A DNA stretch of 30,023 nt from Candidatus Aenigmatarchaeota archaeon (GCA_003663355.1 QMZV01000003.1:1-30023); one strand, 5' to 3'; positions 16,305 through 24,340 are shown, numbered from the stretch's first letter. Notes: generated from the letters alone by a model not told the origin. Numbers and translations are program-made.

Positions 16305-16703
16305 ATGAAACCGGATAGAAAAGAGGAATTAAAAAAAGAAGTCTATAATATTATAAAACAACATGATAGAGCACCAGAAGTGCAGAGTGTTGGTCGTGGA
16401 GCAATTCGAGTCATTCGCTGTGGCTTTTTAGATATCTGTGATTTGATAAACTATTATAGATTACGATATGGGAGTGAAGAAATTAAAGAAGTTCTGGATG
16501 AACTGACAAAAGAAGGTAAAATCTATGAGAAGACAGGACAATATTATGTAACAACAGAATTAAAGGATGAAATTGACCCAAGTCAGATTGGAAGGGGAAC
16601 ATGCCAAATAAAATACTGTCACGGAGAGCCGGTTGTAGTCTGCAATGATGAGGGGAAAATCAAATTTTATAAACTAGAGCGAAGTGATGAAGAGAAGTAT
16701 TAA
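16305..16703 (+). CDS. Small winged-helix-like protein with C-terminal Cys/His cluster
   Basis: A 132-residue protein not assigned to a family. Residues about 45-90 (FLDICDLINYYRLRYGSEEIKEVLDELTKEGKIYEKTGQYYVTTE) look like a winged helix: three helices followed by a beta wing with KIYEKTGQYYVT. The C-terminal part has CQIKYCHGEPVVVC, three cysteines and a His that could hold a metal. The frame is open upstream, but the TATA position favours the start at 16305 (MKPDRKEELK). It is divergent from the amidohydrolase with a 31-base gap. It could be a transcription factor, inferred from the fold-like pattern only. Confidence 0.6.
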   Translation: MKPDRKEELKKEVYNIIKQHDRAPEVQSVGRGAIRVIRCGFLDICDLINYYRLRYGSEEIKEVLDELTKEGKIYEKTGQYYVTTELKDEIDPSQIGRGTCQIKYCHGEPVVVCNDEGKIKFYKLERSDEEKY

Positions 16704-16772
16704 AGAAATCCAAAATCAAATAAGCATAAGTTTTGGAGAAAAATTAATTTAGAATTAAAATAATCTGTTATT

Positions 16773-17240
16773 TCATTTAAAACAACTAACTCTTCTTTTG
16801 GACAAAATAAATTTCTCTTTTAAATATAGAGGAGCAACACCAATCTCATCCTCAAACTTTTTCAATTTCTGTTTATATGTTTTATAAGCAAACAATGCTG
16901 CCGCCAGCGAACTTTTTTCATGAGAGTTTAGTTTTTTGATTGCTCCAGAAAACAATTTTTTCTCTTTTAAAAAATCTTCTATCAATCTGATTTTTTTATA
17001 TTTTGGCAGGTCTCTTTTTGGCAAGATTAATTCTGCTGACAAACTTGCAGCAATTTTCCTTGCTTTTTTTGATTCTTTCTTGTCAGTTGAAACAGCAATC
17101 ACCTTTCCATTTTTTAGGCAGATTTCCAAAACCTCTTTCTCCAAATTTTTTCCTGAATTTAAATAAATTAATTCGCCTTCTAAATTAATCAAACTGAGAG
17201 CAAAGTTCGTTCCCGAATCTACTCCAGCAATTAGCAGCAT
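16773..17240 (-). CDS. Minimal DUF460 RNase H-like protein
   Basis: A 155-residue protein resembling the RNase H-fold domain of archaeal DUF460/COG2433 proteins, which are usually several times longer with coiled coil. Seen here are AGVDSGTNFALSLINLEGELIYLNSG (Asp8 on the first strand), VIAVSTDKK (Asp53), LILPKRDLP and SHEKSSLAAALFAYKTYKQKLKK. In the family as I recall it, the last motif reads roughly NDHERDALAAA. Here the two Asp positions are Ser106 and Ser110, so a RuvC-type metal site may be incomplete. This may be a standalone, possibly inactive, domain. It is 30 bases upstream-adjacent to nothing on its own strand that would suggest an operon partner. Confidence 0.6.
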   Translation of the reverse strand: MLLIAGVDSGTNFALSLINLEGELIYLNSGKNLEKEVLEICLKNGKVIAVSTDKKESKKARKIAASLSAELILPKRDLPKYKKIRLIEDFLKEKKLFSGAIKKLNSHEKSSLAAALFAYKTYKQKLKKFEDEIGVAPLYLKEKFILSKRRVSCFK

Positions 17241-17270
17241 CTAAATTAATTTGTTTTTAATTAAAAATAT

Positions 17271-17756
17271 CTATTCAAAAATCTTCAATAATTGTATTTT
17301 GCTAATTCCTTTGTCTATTCTCAAAAAAATTGCTCCAGAAAATTTGTTTTTTGGAATGTAACTAAAATTTTTGCAATTTGATGAAAAATTTATTTCATCT
17401 GAAAAATTCATCTCAACAGAATTATTTTGCTCAAGAGAGAATTTTTTATTGTTTATTGAGAAATTTATCTTTGTATCAAAAAAATTTGCAACTTTTATAT
17501 TTTTACTGTCAGCAAGCAAATAGAAAAATTCTAAATTTGGATAATGCTCCTTGACAAAAGTTCCAAAATCAAGAATATTGTAATTTTCTTCCAGACTGGA
17601 ATAAGCAATCCAGTAATTATATTCTTTAGCTATGTTGTTTAATAAAGAATAATCTGTGCTCGGTAAATAAATCTCTCTTTGCAGATTTGGCATTATTAAG
17701 AACAAGGCAACAACAACACCAAGTGCACTAAGAATAAAAATCTGGTCTTTTTGCAT
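17271..17756 (-). CDS. Membrane-anchored unknown protein
   Basis: About 161 residues with one N-terminal transmembrane helix (IFILSALGVVVALFLIMP, about residues 5-23) and an outside domain with sequons (NNSVEMNFS, NFSS, NFSY). I do not recognise the family. An earlier in-frame ATG at 17780 lies inside the preceding gene. ATG 17756 comes 2 bases after the stop of the DUF3160 gene and places the hydrophobic helix right at the N-terminus, so I chose it. It is probably co-transcribed and translationally coupled with the DUF3160 lipoprotein, which suggests a surface complex of the two. Confidence 0.65.
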   Translation of the reverse strand: MQKDQIFILSALGVVVALFLIMPNLQREIYLPSTDYSLLNNIAKEYNYWIAYSSLEENYNILDFGTFVKEHYPNLEFFYLLADSKNIKVANFFDTKINFSINNKKFSLEQNNSVEMNFSDEINFSSNCKNFSYIPKNKFSGAIFLRIDKGISKIQLLKIFE

Positions 17757-17758
17757 AA

Positions 17759-20383
17759 TTATATGAATTTGGCAATCCAATCCGGTCTTTCAACTTGCCC
17801 TTTATCCAAGATTTCTCTCCATTTCTCGTCTGTTAATCTGTCACTCATTTTCCAAGGGAATTCATAATAACTGAACATTGGACCAACTGCAAGACCAATT
17901 CTTCCATCTTTTGATTTGTGAGCAACAATTATCCAGTCAATTTTTCCAGTTCCAACTTCCAATGCTTTCTTTGTGTTTGTTTCCGTGTGAACATCAGCAA
18001 TTATTGTTGTCTTGAAGGCATCATCTTTTCCTTCCAAACTTCTGTGAGTTTCATAATCGCCTACAAGAGGTTTTCCTGTATCAATTGTCAATGCAGAGGC
18101 CAAATCCTCAATAATTTTGTTGAAAGTTGAATCAATATTCTCTATGTAATTATAATCCTCCTCACTTAGAGATTTTCCTTCTAACTCCTTTTCAGAAATC
18201 TCCTGCAATCTTTCCATCATATCCCTGCTCTGCTCAAGAGAATTCTTCACCTCTTCGGTCATGCAATCCTGCTCTTCCAAACCCCTAATTAGAAATTCAG
18301 TAATGAATTTAGCCCTCGCAAACAATTCTGGATTTGGTTCTACATAACCATAATATTTTGCTTCCATTAGAGGTCCTGCTGATGTAGCCCTCATTCCAAC
18401 AGCCCTTGTATAGCTCTGTTTTACATACAGAATAGTGTCGTGCCTTAACTCTGCCCAGGAAGATAAAGCAGTTATTAGCTCTTTGTTCTTCCATAGCAGA
18501 GACCTCATCCAATTAGGATAACCTTCTGGTTTTTCCTTTAAAACAGGTTGCAGCATCCAGAGCCAAGTATTATACAAATTCTTTGTCCATTCTTTCTGGT
18601 CGTAGGTATTTACCAGTTCCTTCATTTCCTGATTTTTGTTTTCATAATTGCAATAAGTTGATATTTTCTGCTCTTTAAGAATTTCATCAGCTCTCTTAGA
18701 ACCTAAAGCAGACATCACATCTAAGCCAGTAGGCATGAATCTGCAAACAGAATAAAGTTTCTCATAAACCTCCTTTGGTGTATCATCTGGACACCCTGAA
18801 CAACCACAGTATAATTCTATTGCGGCATCGCAAACTTCATTCCAGTATTTTGTTCTGTTTTCCTCCATATTTTCGCAGGATAAATAGAATTCCTTTGGTT
18901 TGGAACAAACTGGTGGACCTAAACAACTTGTCTTAACACAATAGTCTAAAACTTCCTCATAATAAGGAGAACTTGGATTAGGCCCGACATTGTTGTAAAC
19001 TAAATCAGAAAGAATATGGGAATCTATTGCATATCTTTGTCCGATTAATCTTAACCCTTGAGTTGTGTCTTTCAGATTTCCCGCAATATCAAATTCAAAA
19101 CCTCCAAGAATCTTTGGTCCCCTCATCTTTCTTATCTCTTTTTGCATACCTTCTGTGATCTGCTTTTTTAGTTCTTTCTCTTCATCAAATTCATAGTTAA
19201 ACAAATTGAAAACTGCTTTATCATACTCATAAAAAGTCAAATCATCTGAGGCTCCTGCAAAGAATCCTGTTACTGTATAAATTTTGTTCCAGATATCAAT
19301 CGCATTAAATTCTTTTCCCTCAAATTTAGTTTTTGCAGATTTTACAGCATCCGTTAGCAGAACTGCTTGCTTTGTCCAGTTTTCTCCTCTTGCCTTAAAT
19401 GTCATTCTTCCGAGCCACATCATGGATTTGAAATATCTCTTTAATTCTTCGCTCGCTGTGTAATGACCCCTTGGAATGTACTGTGAATAATCCTCACAAT
19501 AACATTTCCTTGAGCAAACCTCTTTATAAAATTCTACGCTGTCCCAGTATTTTCCCTGGTAATTTATTTTCGGACCTTTTATTGCCTGACTGCATTTTTC
19601 TCCATTTGGGTAAGAACCTGGAGTAAAAACAAAACTTAAACACTGTGCCGGACAATCTTCGCTAAATAGAGGACTTTTATAGAATCCTTTATGTCCCTCA
19701 ATTCTCTTTATTTCTTCTTCGACCTCTTTCTTAACCATTCCCGGAACTCTAAAATTGGGATCGAGAAGTTTCTTTGCAACTGAGAGATAGGCAATATTCC
19801 TTCTTGACAATTCTTTCAATTCTTTGTCCTCTAAGCCATTATATTGAGCAATTGACTCATCAATAACAGAATCCAGAAAAGAATTCAGCATCGGAGAAAG
19901 TTTTTTAATTTCTATATTCTTTAAGAGTTCATTAAATTCAATGTGGAACAAATGCAGTATAGAATCGGTTGTAATTATGATAGGTATCCCACTTTTATCA
20001 TATTTTTTCTCTCCATTAATTTCATATCTCCTAGAATTGCTAAGTTTCTCGTAGGCATGTTCAAATCTATCTTCATTACCTGGTATAATCACTATTCCGT
20101 TCTCTAACAGCCTCTGTTTTTGTTCTTCTGTTAAGTCCAAATTAAATTTTCCTTTAATATCTCTTTCATAATTTTCAGGCAACTCTGTTAAAGGCAAATC
20201 ATACTCCGGATTATTATATTCTTTTGCTGTAAAGGAATATTCCGGAGGACTATAACTTAAAACAGGTTCCTTTATTTTTCCAGAAGTATATTTTGCAATT
20301 TTCTCGTTCATCACGCAACCTGAAAATAAAACTATAAAGATTAGAAAGATCAAGATAATCTTTTTGCAAAGTTTATTGGCCAT
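17759..20383 (-). CDS. DUF3160 surface lipoprotein
   Basis: An 874-residue protein with a lipoprotein signal: basic start, hydrophobic core LILIFLIFIVLF, lipobox SGC with the lipidated Cys23. The body resembles DUF3160 proteins of bacteria and archaea: ENGIVIIPG near residue 95, then GIPIIITTDSILHLFHIEFNELL, the GFFAGASDDLTFYEY region and a C-terminal KDDAFKTTIIADVHTETN...VGPMFSYYEFP block. Several Cys pairs (CPAQC, CSRKCYC, CGCSGC) suggest disulfides in an extracytoplasmic setting. The function of the family is unknown. It is followed by the membrane-anchored gene with a 2-base gap. Confidence 0.8.
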   Translation of the reverse strand: MANKLCKKIILIFLIFIVLFSGCVMNEKIAKYTSGKIKEPVLSYSPPEYSFTAKEYNNPEYDLPLTELPENYERDIKGKFNLDLTEEQKQRLLENGIVIIPGNEDRFEHAYEKLSNSRRYEINGEKKYDKSGIPIIITTDSILHLFHIEFNELLKNIEIKKLSPMLNSFLDSVIDESIAQYNGLEDKELKELSRRNIAYLSVAKKLLDPNFRVPGMVKKEVEEEIKRIEGHKGFYKSPLFSEDCPAQCLSFVFTPGSYPNGEKCSQAIKGPKINYQGKYWDSVEFYKEVCSRKCYCEDYSQYIPRGHYTASEELKRYFKSMMWLGRMTFKARGENWTKQAVLLTDAVKSAKTKFEGKEFNAIDIWNKIYTVTGFFAGASDDLTFYEYDKAVFNLFNYEFDEEKELKKQITEGMQKEIRKMRGPKILGGFEFDIAGNLKDTTQGLRLIGQRYAIDSHILSDLVYNNVGPNPSSPYYEEVLDYCVKTSCLGPPVCSKPKEFYLSCENMEENRTKYWNEVCDAAIELYCGCSGCPDDTPKEVYEKLYSVCRFMPTGLDVMSALGSKRADEILKEQKISTYCNYENKNQEMKELVNTYDQKEWTKNLYNTWLWMLQPVLKEKPEGYPNWMRSLLWKNKELITALSSWAELRHDTILYVKQSYTRAVGMRATSAGPLMEAKYYGYVEPNPELFARAKFITEFLIRGLEEQDCMTEEVKNSLEQSRDMMERLQEISEKELEGKSLSEEDYNYIENIDSTFNKIIEDLASALTIDTGKPLVGDYETHRSLEGKDDAFKTTIIADVHTETNTKKALEVGTGKIDWIIVAHKSKDGRIGLAVGPMFSYYEFPWKMSDRLTDEKWREILDKGQVERPDWIAKFI

Positions 20384-20386
20384 AAT

Positions 20387-20395
20387 ATTATATAT
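20387..20395 (+). promoter_or_regulatory. TATA-like element in the divergent PHP/DUF3160 promoter
   Basis: attatatat lies about 28-36 bases before the PHP gene ATG at 20423, which would give a leader of a few bases. The whole divergent gap is 39 bases (20384-20422), so the promoters of the PHP gene and the DUF3160 gene must overlap. Confidence 0.4.
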
Positions 20396-20422
20396 TCCTT
20401 TAATATCATAATCAATAAAATT

Positions 20423-21262
20423 ATGCTACTTGAATTACATTCTCATTCTTGGTACTCCAAAGGAAGTATTTTGGGAGAAGAGAATACCGTTTCTCCAGTT
20501 GAGATGGTTAAAGAAGCAAGAAGAAAGGGATTGGATGGAATTGCAATCACAGACCATAATAATTTTAAAAGTTGGAGATCTCTAAAAAAACTAAAATTTG
20601 ATGATTTTGTTATAATTCCCGGAGAAGAAATTTCAACCTTACAAGGACATCTGATTGCTCTTGGAATCGCTGAAGAGATAAAACCAGAACAAGATGTTCT
20701 TGAAACAATTGATAAAGTTCACCAGCAGGGAGGAATAACAATTGCTCCTCATCCTTTTGATATAGCCAAAAAAGGTCTTGGAGGATGGGCAAAATTTACT
20801 GATGCAATAGAAGTATTTAATGCGATGAGTCTTGATAAATTTTCAAATTTAAGAGCATACAGATTTGCAAAAAAATTTGGTAAACCAATTGTTGCCGGGA
20901 CAGATGCGCACCAGAAAGAATGGATTGGAAGAAGTGTAACGCAAGTAAATTCTTATCCAGATATAGATTCAGTCCTGAAGGAAATTAAATTAGGAAATAC
21001 AAGATTGAAAAAAGAATATGTTTCTATCAATGAGATGACAGATTGGTACTTGGAGAGATTAAACCGGAATTATGCCAATGCTTTGAGATATATAAACACA
21101 AATTACAGATTTTTTAAGCGATGTCTCACAAAAAAACTTATGAAACTTTCTGGCAGAGAAACATATTTCTCAAGAACTTCTATATCTATTTTATCTTATT
21201 TATCTCTCACAGGTTCGGTAACTTATTCTTTCTTTATTAATTTTCCAAGATGCTTGATGTAG
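20423..21262 (+). CDS. PHP-domain metal-dependent phosphoesterase
   Basis: A 279-residue protein whose first ~200 residues are a stand-alone PHP domain. Metal-site residues are LHSHSWYS (His6, His8), ITDHNNF (Asp44, His45), IIPGEEIST (Glu68/69), GHLIALG (His75), APHPFD and GTDAH. This is the full set of the PHP family, some members of which hydrolyse small phosphoesters such as nucleoside 3',5'-bisphosphates; the substrate here is unknown. The C-terminal ~70 residues (from EMTDWYLERLNRNY) form a helical, Arg/Tyr-rich extension ending in a hydrophobic stretch that may touch the membrane. The gene overlaps the following membrane-protein gene by 13 bases. Confidence 0.85.
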   Translation: MLLELHSHSWYSKGSILGEENTVSPVEMVKEARRKGLDGIAITDHNNFKSWRSLKKLKFDDFVIIPGEEISTLQGHLIALGIAEEIKPEQDVLETIDKVHQQGGITIAPHPFDIAKKGLGGWAKFTDAIEVFNAMSLDKFSNLRAYRFAKKFGKPIVAGTDAHQKEWIGRSVTQVNSYPDIDSVLKEIKLGNTRLKKEYVSINEMTDWYLERLNRNYANALRYINTNYRFFKRCLTKKLMKLSGRETYFSRTSISILSYLSLTGSVTYSFFINFPRCLM

Positions 21263-21594
21263 CAACAATTGGATTAATTGTTCTATTATTTATCTTCATT
21301 TATTTAGTTTATAAGGGAATTAAACTTTTGTTCAGATATTTGCTTATTGCTGGAATTTCTGCAATTTTCCCAATAGTAGCAGTAAAATATTTGGGTTTCA
21401 GTTTTCCACTAAATTTAGGAACAATTCTTGTATTTGTTTATCTGGGTGTCCTTGGATACACAATTTATCTTTGTCTGTCTGTTATTGAAAAAATAGGAAA
21501 ACCAATTATAGGTGTTCTAAGCAGCAAGAAAAAGAAAGAAAAAGAATTGGAGAAAAGAATTAAAAAATTAGAGGAGGAAAATAAAGAAAAATAA
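21250..21594 (+). CDS. Small membrane protein with cytoplasmic coiled coil
   Basis: A 114-residue protein with three hydrophobic segments (about 5-22, 28-50 and 58-78) and then a highly charged KKKKEKELEKRIKKLEEENKEK tail that should form a short coiled coil in the cytoplasm. Family unknown. Its start lies 13 bases inside the end of the PHP gene, so the two are coupled, and the PHP protein may act near the membrane. It is convergent with uS4, with one base between the genes. Confidence 0.7.
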   Translation: MLDVATIGLIVLLFIFIYLVYKGIKLLFRYLLIAGISAIFPIVAVKYLGFSFPLNLGTILVFVYLGVLGYTIYLCLSVIEKIGKPIIGVLSSKKKKEKELEKRIKKLEEENKEK

Positions 21595-21595
21595 T

Positions 21596-22066
21596 CTACT
21601 GTTGCTTCTCTTTTAGTTTTATTTTATTCTCTTCTTCTCTAGAAACAAGATAATTAGGCTGGTTTATTATCCTATCACCAACCATAACTTTTTTATGCGC
21701 TATCAACTGCCTTGCATGTTTTATTGTATTTCCAAGACCTTTTTTGTATACAATAGTTTGTAATCTTCTATCACAAAAATCTTCTAACTTTAAATTTAAA
21801 ACATCATCTAAAGTTGAATTTTTTTCCAACAGGCCCATTTTTGCAACTTTTTCAATTAATATTTTCTCAGATTTTTCATCTTTAGTAGCAAGAATCTTTC
21901 TCGCCCTTCTTTTTATATTTTTAAAAACATATTCAAGTTTCCAGATTTCCTTTTTTCTTCTAAATCCATACTTCTTTTTTAATTCTTTTTCATACTCTAT
22001 TCTCGCTTTGTCAAACAATTTTTTTGGTCTTTTCCATTTCTTCCTCAACTTTTTTGGGTGTCCCAT
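21596..22066 (-). CDS. rps4: Small ribosomal subunit protein uS4
   Basis: A 156-residue archaeal uS4, slightly short for the archaeal family. It has the archaeal N-terminus GHPKKLRKKWKRPKKLFDKARIE and the S4 RNA-binding domain at about 103-150 (DRRLQTIVYKKGLG, IKHARQLIAHKKVMVGDRIINQPNYLV). It shares one base with the uS13 stop codon and has a strong Shine-Dalgarno sequence inside the uS13 end. In most archaea uS11 and RpoD follow; here the opposite-strand membrane-protein gene follows, so the usual cluster is broken after uS4. Confidence 0.97.
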   Translation of the reverse strand: MGHPKKLRKKWKRPKKLFDKARIEYEKELKKKYGFRRKKEIWKLEYVFKNIKRRARKILATKDEKSEKILIEKVAKMGLLEKNSTLDDVLNLKLEDFCDRRLQTIVYKKGLGNTIKHARQLIAHKKVMVGDRIINQPNYLVSREEENKIKLKEKQQ

Positions 22067-22530
22067 TATTTACCTCCTTTTTTAGCACCAACTTGTTTTT
22101 TTCTAAAGACGCCTACTGTTAAACCTTTTCTGAAATGCGCCCTTGTTCTTTGGCCCCTAACAGGCAAACCAAGCTGGTGCCTTATTCCTCTATAACATCT
22201 AATTTTCTTTAAAAAATCAATATCACTTTTATTCTTTAAAACTAAATTTGATTCAACATAATGATTATCTTCTCCTGTTTCTCTTTCTCTCCTGTGATTG
22301 TAAAGCCAAGAAGGAATATTATATTTCTTAGGATTATAAACAGCATCTTCTAATTTTTTTAGTTCTTCTTCAGAAAGTTCACCTAGTTTCAAGTTTTCAT
22401 CAAAACCAAGAGAAATTCTTAAAGCATGAGCAAAATTTTTTCCAATCCCTTTTATTTTCCATAGCGCTCTCTCAATTTTTAAACTTGCATCCAGGTCTTT
22501 TCTTGCCAATCTTATTATCTTTTTTTCCAT
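22066..22530 (-). CDS. rps13: Small ribosomal subunit protein uS13
   Basis: A 154-residue archaeal uS13. It has the helix-two-turns-helix region (IERALWKIKGIGKNFAHAL), the archaeal/eukaryotic NIPSWLYNHRRERETGED segment and the basic C-terminus GIRHQLGLPVRGQRTRAHFRKG that contacts tRNA and the head of the 30S subunit. It is coupled to uS4 downstream. A TATA box about 23 bases upstream suggests it is the first gene of a leaderless uS13-uS4 transcript. Confidence 0.98.
   Translation of the reverse strand: MEKKIIRLARKDLDASLKIERALWKIKGIGKNFAHALRISLGFDENLKLGELSEEELKKLEDAVYNPKKYNIPSWLYNHRRERETGEDNHYVESNLVLKNKSDIDFLKKIRCYRGIRHQLGLPVRGQRTRAHFRKGLTVGVFRKKQVGAKKGGK
22072..22078 (-). promoter_or_regulatory. 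Strong ribosome binding site for uS4
   Basis: On the minus strand aggaggt sits 5 bases ahead of the uS4 ATG, within the last codons of uS13. A perfect Shine-Dalgarno sequence for an internal operon gene contrasts with leaderless first genes nearby. Confidence 0.75.
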
Positions 22531-22546
22531 TAAATAAATAAAAAGT

Positions 22547-22558
22547 AATTTTTTAAAG
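22547..22558 (-). promoter_or_regulatory. TATA box for the uS13-uS4 operon
   Basis: On the minus strand ctttaaaaaatt, preceded by CC, is centred about 22-23 bases ahead of the uS13 ATG, as in a leaderless archaeal promoter. Confidence 0.5.
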
Positions 22559-22636
22559 GGTACTATGACAAAATTCTTTTAGCAATTTATTTTCCTTATT
22601 TTTCATTTTTAAGATAAAACGAAATTCCAGACAAAA

Positions 22637-22933
22637 TTAACAAAGAACCCCAAATTCAAAATATTTAAAAAGGATTTTCAATATATTCTCTCTTAATCTT
22701 TTAGATGCACGAATAATTAAATGCATGTAATCCTCTCTTTTAAATATATCTATTTCAATTCCATTTCCTGTTATTTCAGTAAATCCACAACATCCTTTTT
22801 TTTCAACTTTATATCTTGAAATTAATTCTTGACGAAACTGATTGTATCTTTTCTGTGTATTTTTATCAACTTTTATTCTCAAATATATTTTATTACCTCT
22901 CTTCTCTTTGCAAACGATTTTTCCTTTGATCAT
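22637..22933 (-). CDS. Orphan small protein between uS13 and aIF2-alpha
   Basis: A 98-residue protein I do not recognise. The N-terminal MIKGKIVCKEKRGNKIYLRIKVDKN looks like two or three beta strands. A basic segment (RYNQFRQELISRYK) follows, then KKGCCGFTEITGNGIEIDIF with adjacent cysteines, and a C-terminal amphipathic helix (LRENILKILFKYFEF) ending in Cys. The basic beta-rich start and the translation-gene neighbours make an RNA-binding role possible, but that is inference. It is not Nop10, eS27 or eL42, which often sit near aIF2-alpha in archaea. A TATA-like ttaatttaaatt lies upstream at about 22952-22965. Confidence 0.55.
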   Translation of the reverse strand: MIKGKIVCKEKRGNKIYLRIKVDKNTQKRYNQFRQELISRYKVEKKGCCGFTEITGNGIEIDIFKREDYMHLIIRASKRLRENILKILFKYFEFGVLC

Positions 22934-22997
22934 AATTTTTTGTTTTGGAATTTAAATTAAGGGGCTCGAAATTTCAAAGTTGGTATAGAATCACTTA

Positions 22998-23714
22998 TTA
23001 AAGCAATTTAAATTCTCCAATCCCTCCAGACTTTTTTATTTTTGAGATAACTTTCTCTGCTTCACTAAATAAAGTTTTTTCTCCTTTTTTTGGATTTGTT
23101 GTTTTTAATTTCAACAAAAATTTTGTGTTTCCTATATAAATTGCTTCAACACCTCTTAATTCATTTAAACTTTCTTTTATTAAATCAACTCCATTTCCGA
23201 GATTTGAATGTAATTCCAGTTCCCCCTTAAATTCATATGTTTTCATTCCTGCTTTAAATCTATCAACAATTTTTGAAAACTCTTCCCTGAATTCTATCTT
23301 TTCCCCTCTTCTTAATTTTTCAATAGCCTTATAAACACTTCCATATTCCTTTTTAAGTCTTAAAATTTCTTCTTGCACTAATTTGTTTTTAATTTTGTTT
23401 TCTGCGCAGACTCTCTGAAACATTTTAACAGATTTTACCTCAAGAGAATATTCTTTTAGTTTTCTTTCTTTATCATGTTTAGAAATTCCTTTTAATGAAA
23501 TTTCAACCATATGATCAATTTTGATAATTTTTCCAACAATTAACTGACCTGCTTTAATATTTTTTTTCAGATCTCTAATCCAGAGTCCAGGAATATTGGA
23601 AACATTCAAAAATCCTTTTAAATTATATTCCGGCAAATTTAACTCAACGGAATTTGAATGAACTTCTTCAACTTCTGCAACAACAAGTTCTCCAATTTCT
23701 GGTTTGTCTTCCAT
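22998..23714 (-). CDS. Translation initiation factor aIF2 subunit alpha
   Basis: A 238-residue protein, slightly short for the family. The N-terminal S1/OB domain spans about 8-78 (GELVVAEVEEVHSNSVELNLPEY...GKIIKIDHMVEISLKGISKHDKERKLKEY). The helical middle domain includes AIEKLRRGEKIEF, and the C-terminal alpha-beta domain includes LRGVEAIYIGNTKFLLKLKTTNPKKGEK. The alpha subunit helps the aIF2 heterotrimer deliver initiator Met-tRNA to the small subunit. The usual phosphoregulatory-loop region is replaced by NVSNIPGLWIRDLKK, a modest divergence. The usual partners eL42, eS27 and Nop10 are not next to it. Confidence 0.9.
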   Translation of the reverse strand: MEDKPEIGELVVAEVEEVHSNSVELNLPEYNLKGFLNVSNIPGLWIRDLKKNIKAGQLIVGKIIKIDHMVEISLKGISKHDKERKLKEYSLEVKSVKMFQRVCAENKIKNKLVQEEILRLKKEYGSVYKAIEKLRRGEKIEFREEFSKIVDRFKAGMKTYEFKGELELHSNLGNGVDLIKESLNELRGVEAIYIGNTKFLLKLKTTNPKKGEKTLFSEAEKVISKIKKSGGIGEFKLL

Positions 23715-23772
23715 AACTTAAATTAAAAATTGATAAGTTTATCTGATAATATAAAAATTAAAAAACAAAAAA

Positions 23773-24333
23773 CTAAAATTTGTTATTTTGGTTTTTTAAT
23801 TTAGTTCCACTAACCCAGGGTATTTTATCCTTTATTCCGATTGTCAGATAATCATTTCCATCAGAATATCTCTGGATAATTATATCTTTACTGGTATGGT
23901 CTGCAAGAAGTTCTCTATATCGTTTTGCCAATTCTAATATTTTTTTATCGGTAAACATATTCTTATTATACTGAGGGATTGTGATCCTAATAGACCCGTC
24001 TTTATCTATTATATGTATATATCCAACAGGATGTCCATTTCGGTTTAAATTCTCTGGATAACATTCATACAAACCATATTCTGTGGGTGTATATTTTTTT
24101 GCTAAAAGTGGTATTTTTCTCTCTTCTTCTTTGATCTCATCTACTAATGGGTCTGGGGTATTTTTTGTTCTTTCATCAAACTCCTTTTTAGTTATTAAGC
24201 CTTCTGAAAACTCCTTATAATACTTAATAAATATTTCCTCATTTGCTTTTCTCTCACTTTCATCTGATATACTATCTTCCTCAATGTTTACTGATATCCA
24301 TTCCAAACTTTCCCTAATAAGGTCTTCTATCAT
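23773..24333 (-). CDS. Unknown protein sharing its promoter element with the grpE-dnaK insert gene
   Basis: About 186 residues, family not recognised. The N-terminal ~100 residues are charged helices, including FSEGLITKKEFDERTKN, which resembles a SHOCT-like helical motif. A mixed alpha/beta part follows: GHPVGYIHIIDKDGSIRITIP, then MFTDKKILELAKRYRELLADH and DYLTIGIKDKIPWVSG. An ATG at 24357 exists, but it would lie only about 12 bases from the conserved promoter element. The ATG at 24333 has ggtga 3 bases upstream and correct promoter spacing, so I chose it. It shows no visible sequence similarity to the other gene with this promoter. Confidence 0.6.
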   Translation of the reverse strand: MIEDLIRESLEWISVNIEEDSISDESERKANEEIFIKYYKEFSEGLITKKEFDERTKNTPDPLVDEIKEEERKIPLLAKKYTPTEYGLYECYPENLNRNGHPVGYIHIIDKDGSIRITIPQYNKNMFTDKKILELAKRYRELLADHTSKDIIIQRYSDGNDYLTIGIKDKIPWVSGTKLKNQNNKF

Positions 24334-24335
24334 TT

Positions 24336-24340
24336 TCACC
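24336..24340 (-). promoter_or_regulatory. Short ribosome binding site deciding the start at 24333
   Basis: On the minus strand ggtga followed by aa precedes the ATG at 24333. With the promoter element 36 bases upstream this gives a leader of about 10 bases and argues against the earlier ATG at 24357. Confidence 0.45.

Noticed and set aside
16274..16306. ATG 16306 as the amidohydrolase start
   Set aside because: It would overlap the divergent gene's ATG and TATA box and add 11 residues outside the usual family N-terminus.
21250..21262. A frameshift joining the PHP protein and the membrane protein
   Set aside because: Both genes have complete, sensible ends and an in-frame ATG; a 13-base overlap is normal in compact archaeal genomes.
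22934..22997. Small RNA around the GC-richer patch ggggctcg
   Set aside because: The patch is short and does not pair with a nearby segment; it more likely belongs to the upstream region of the orphan gene.
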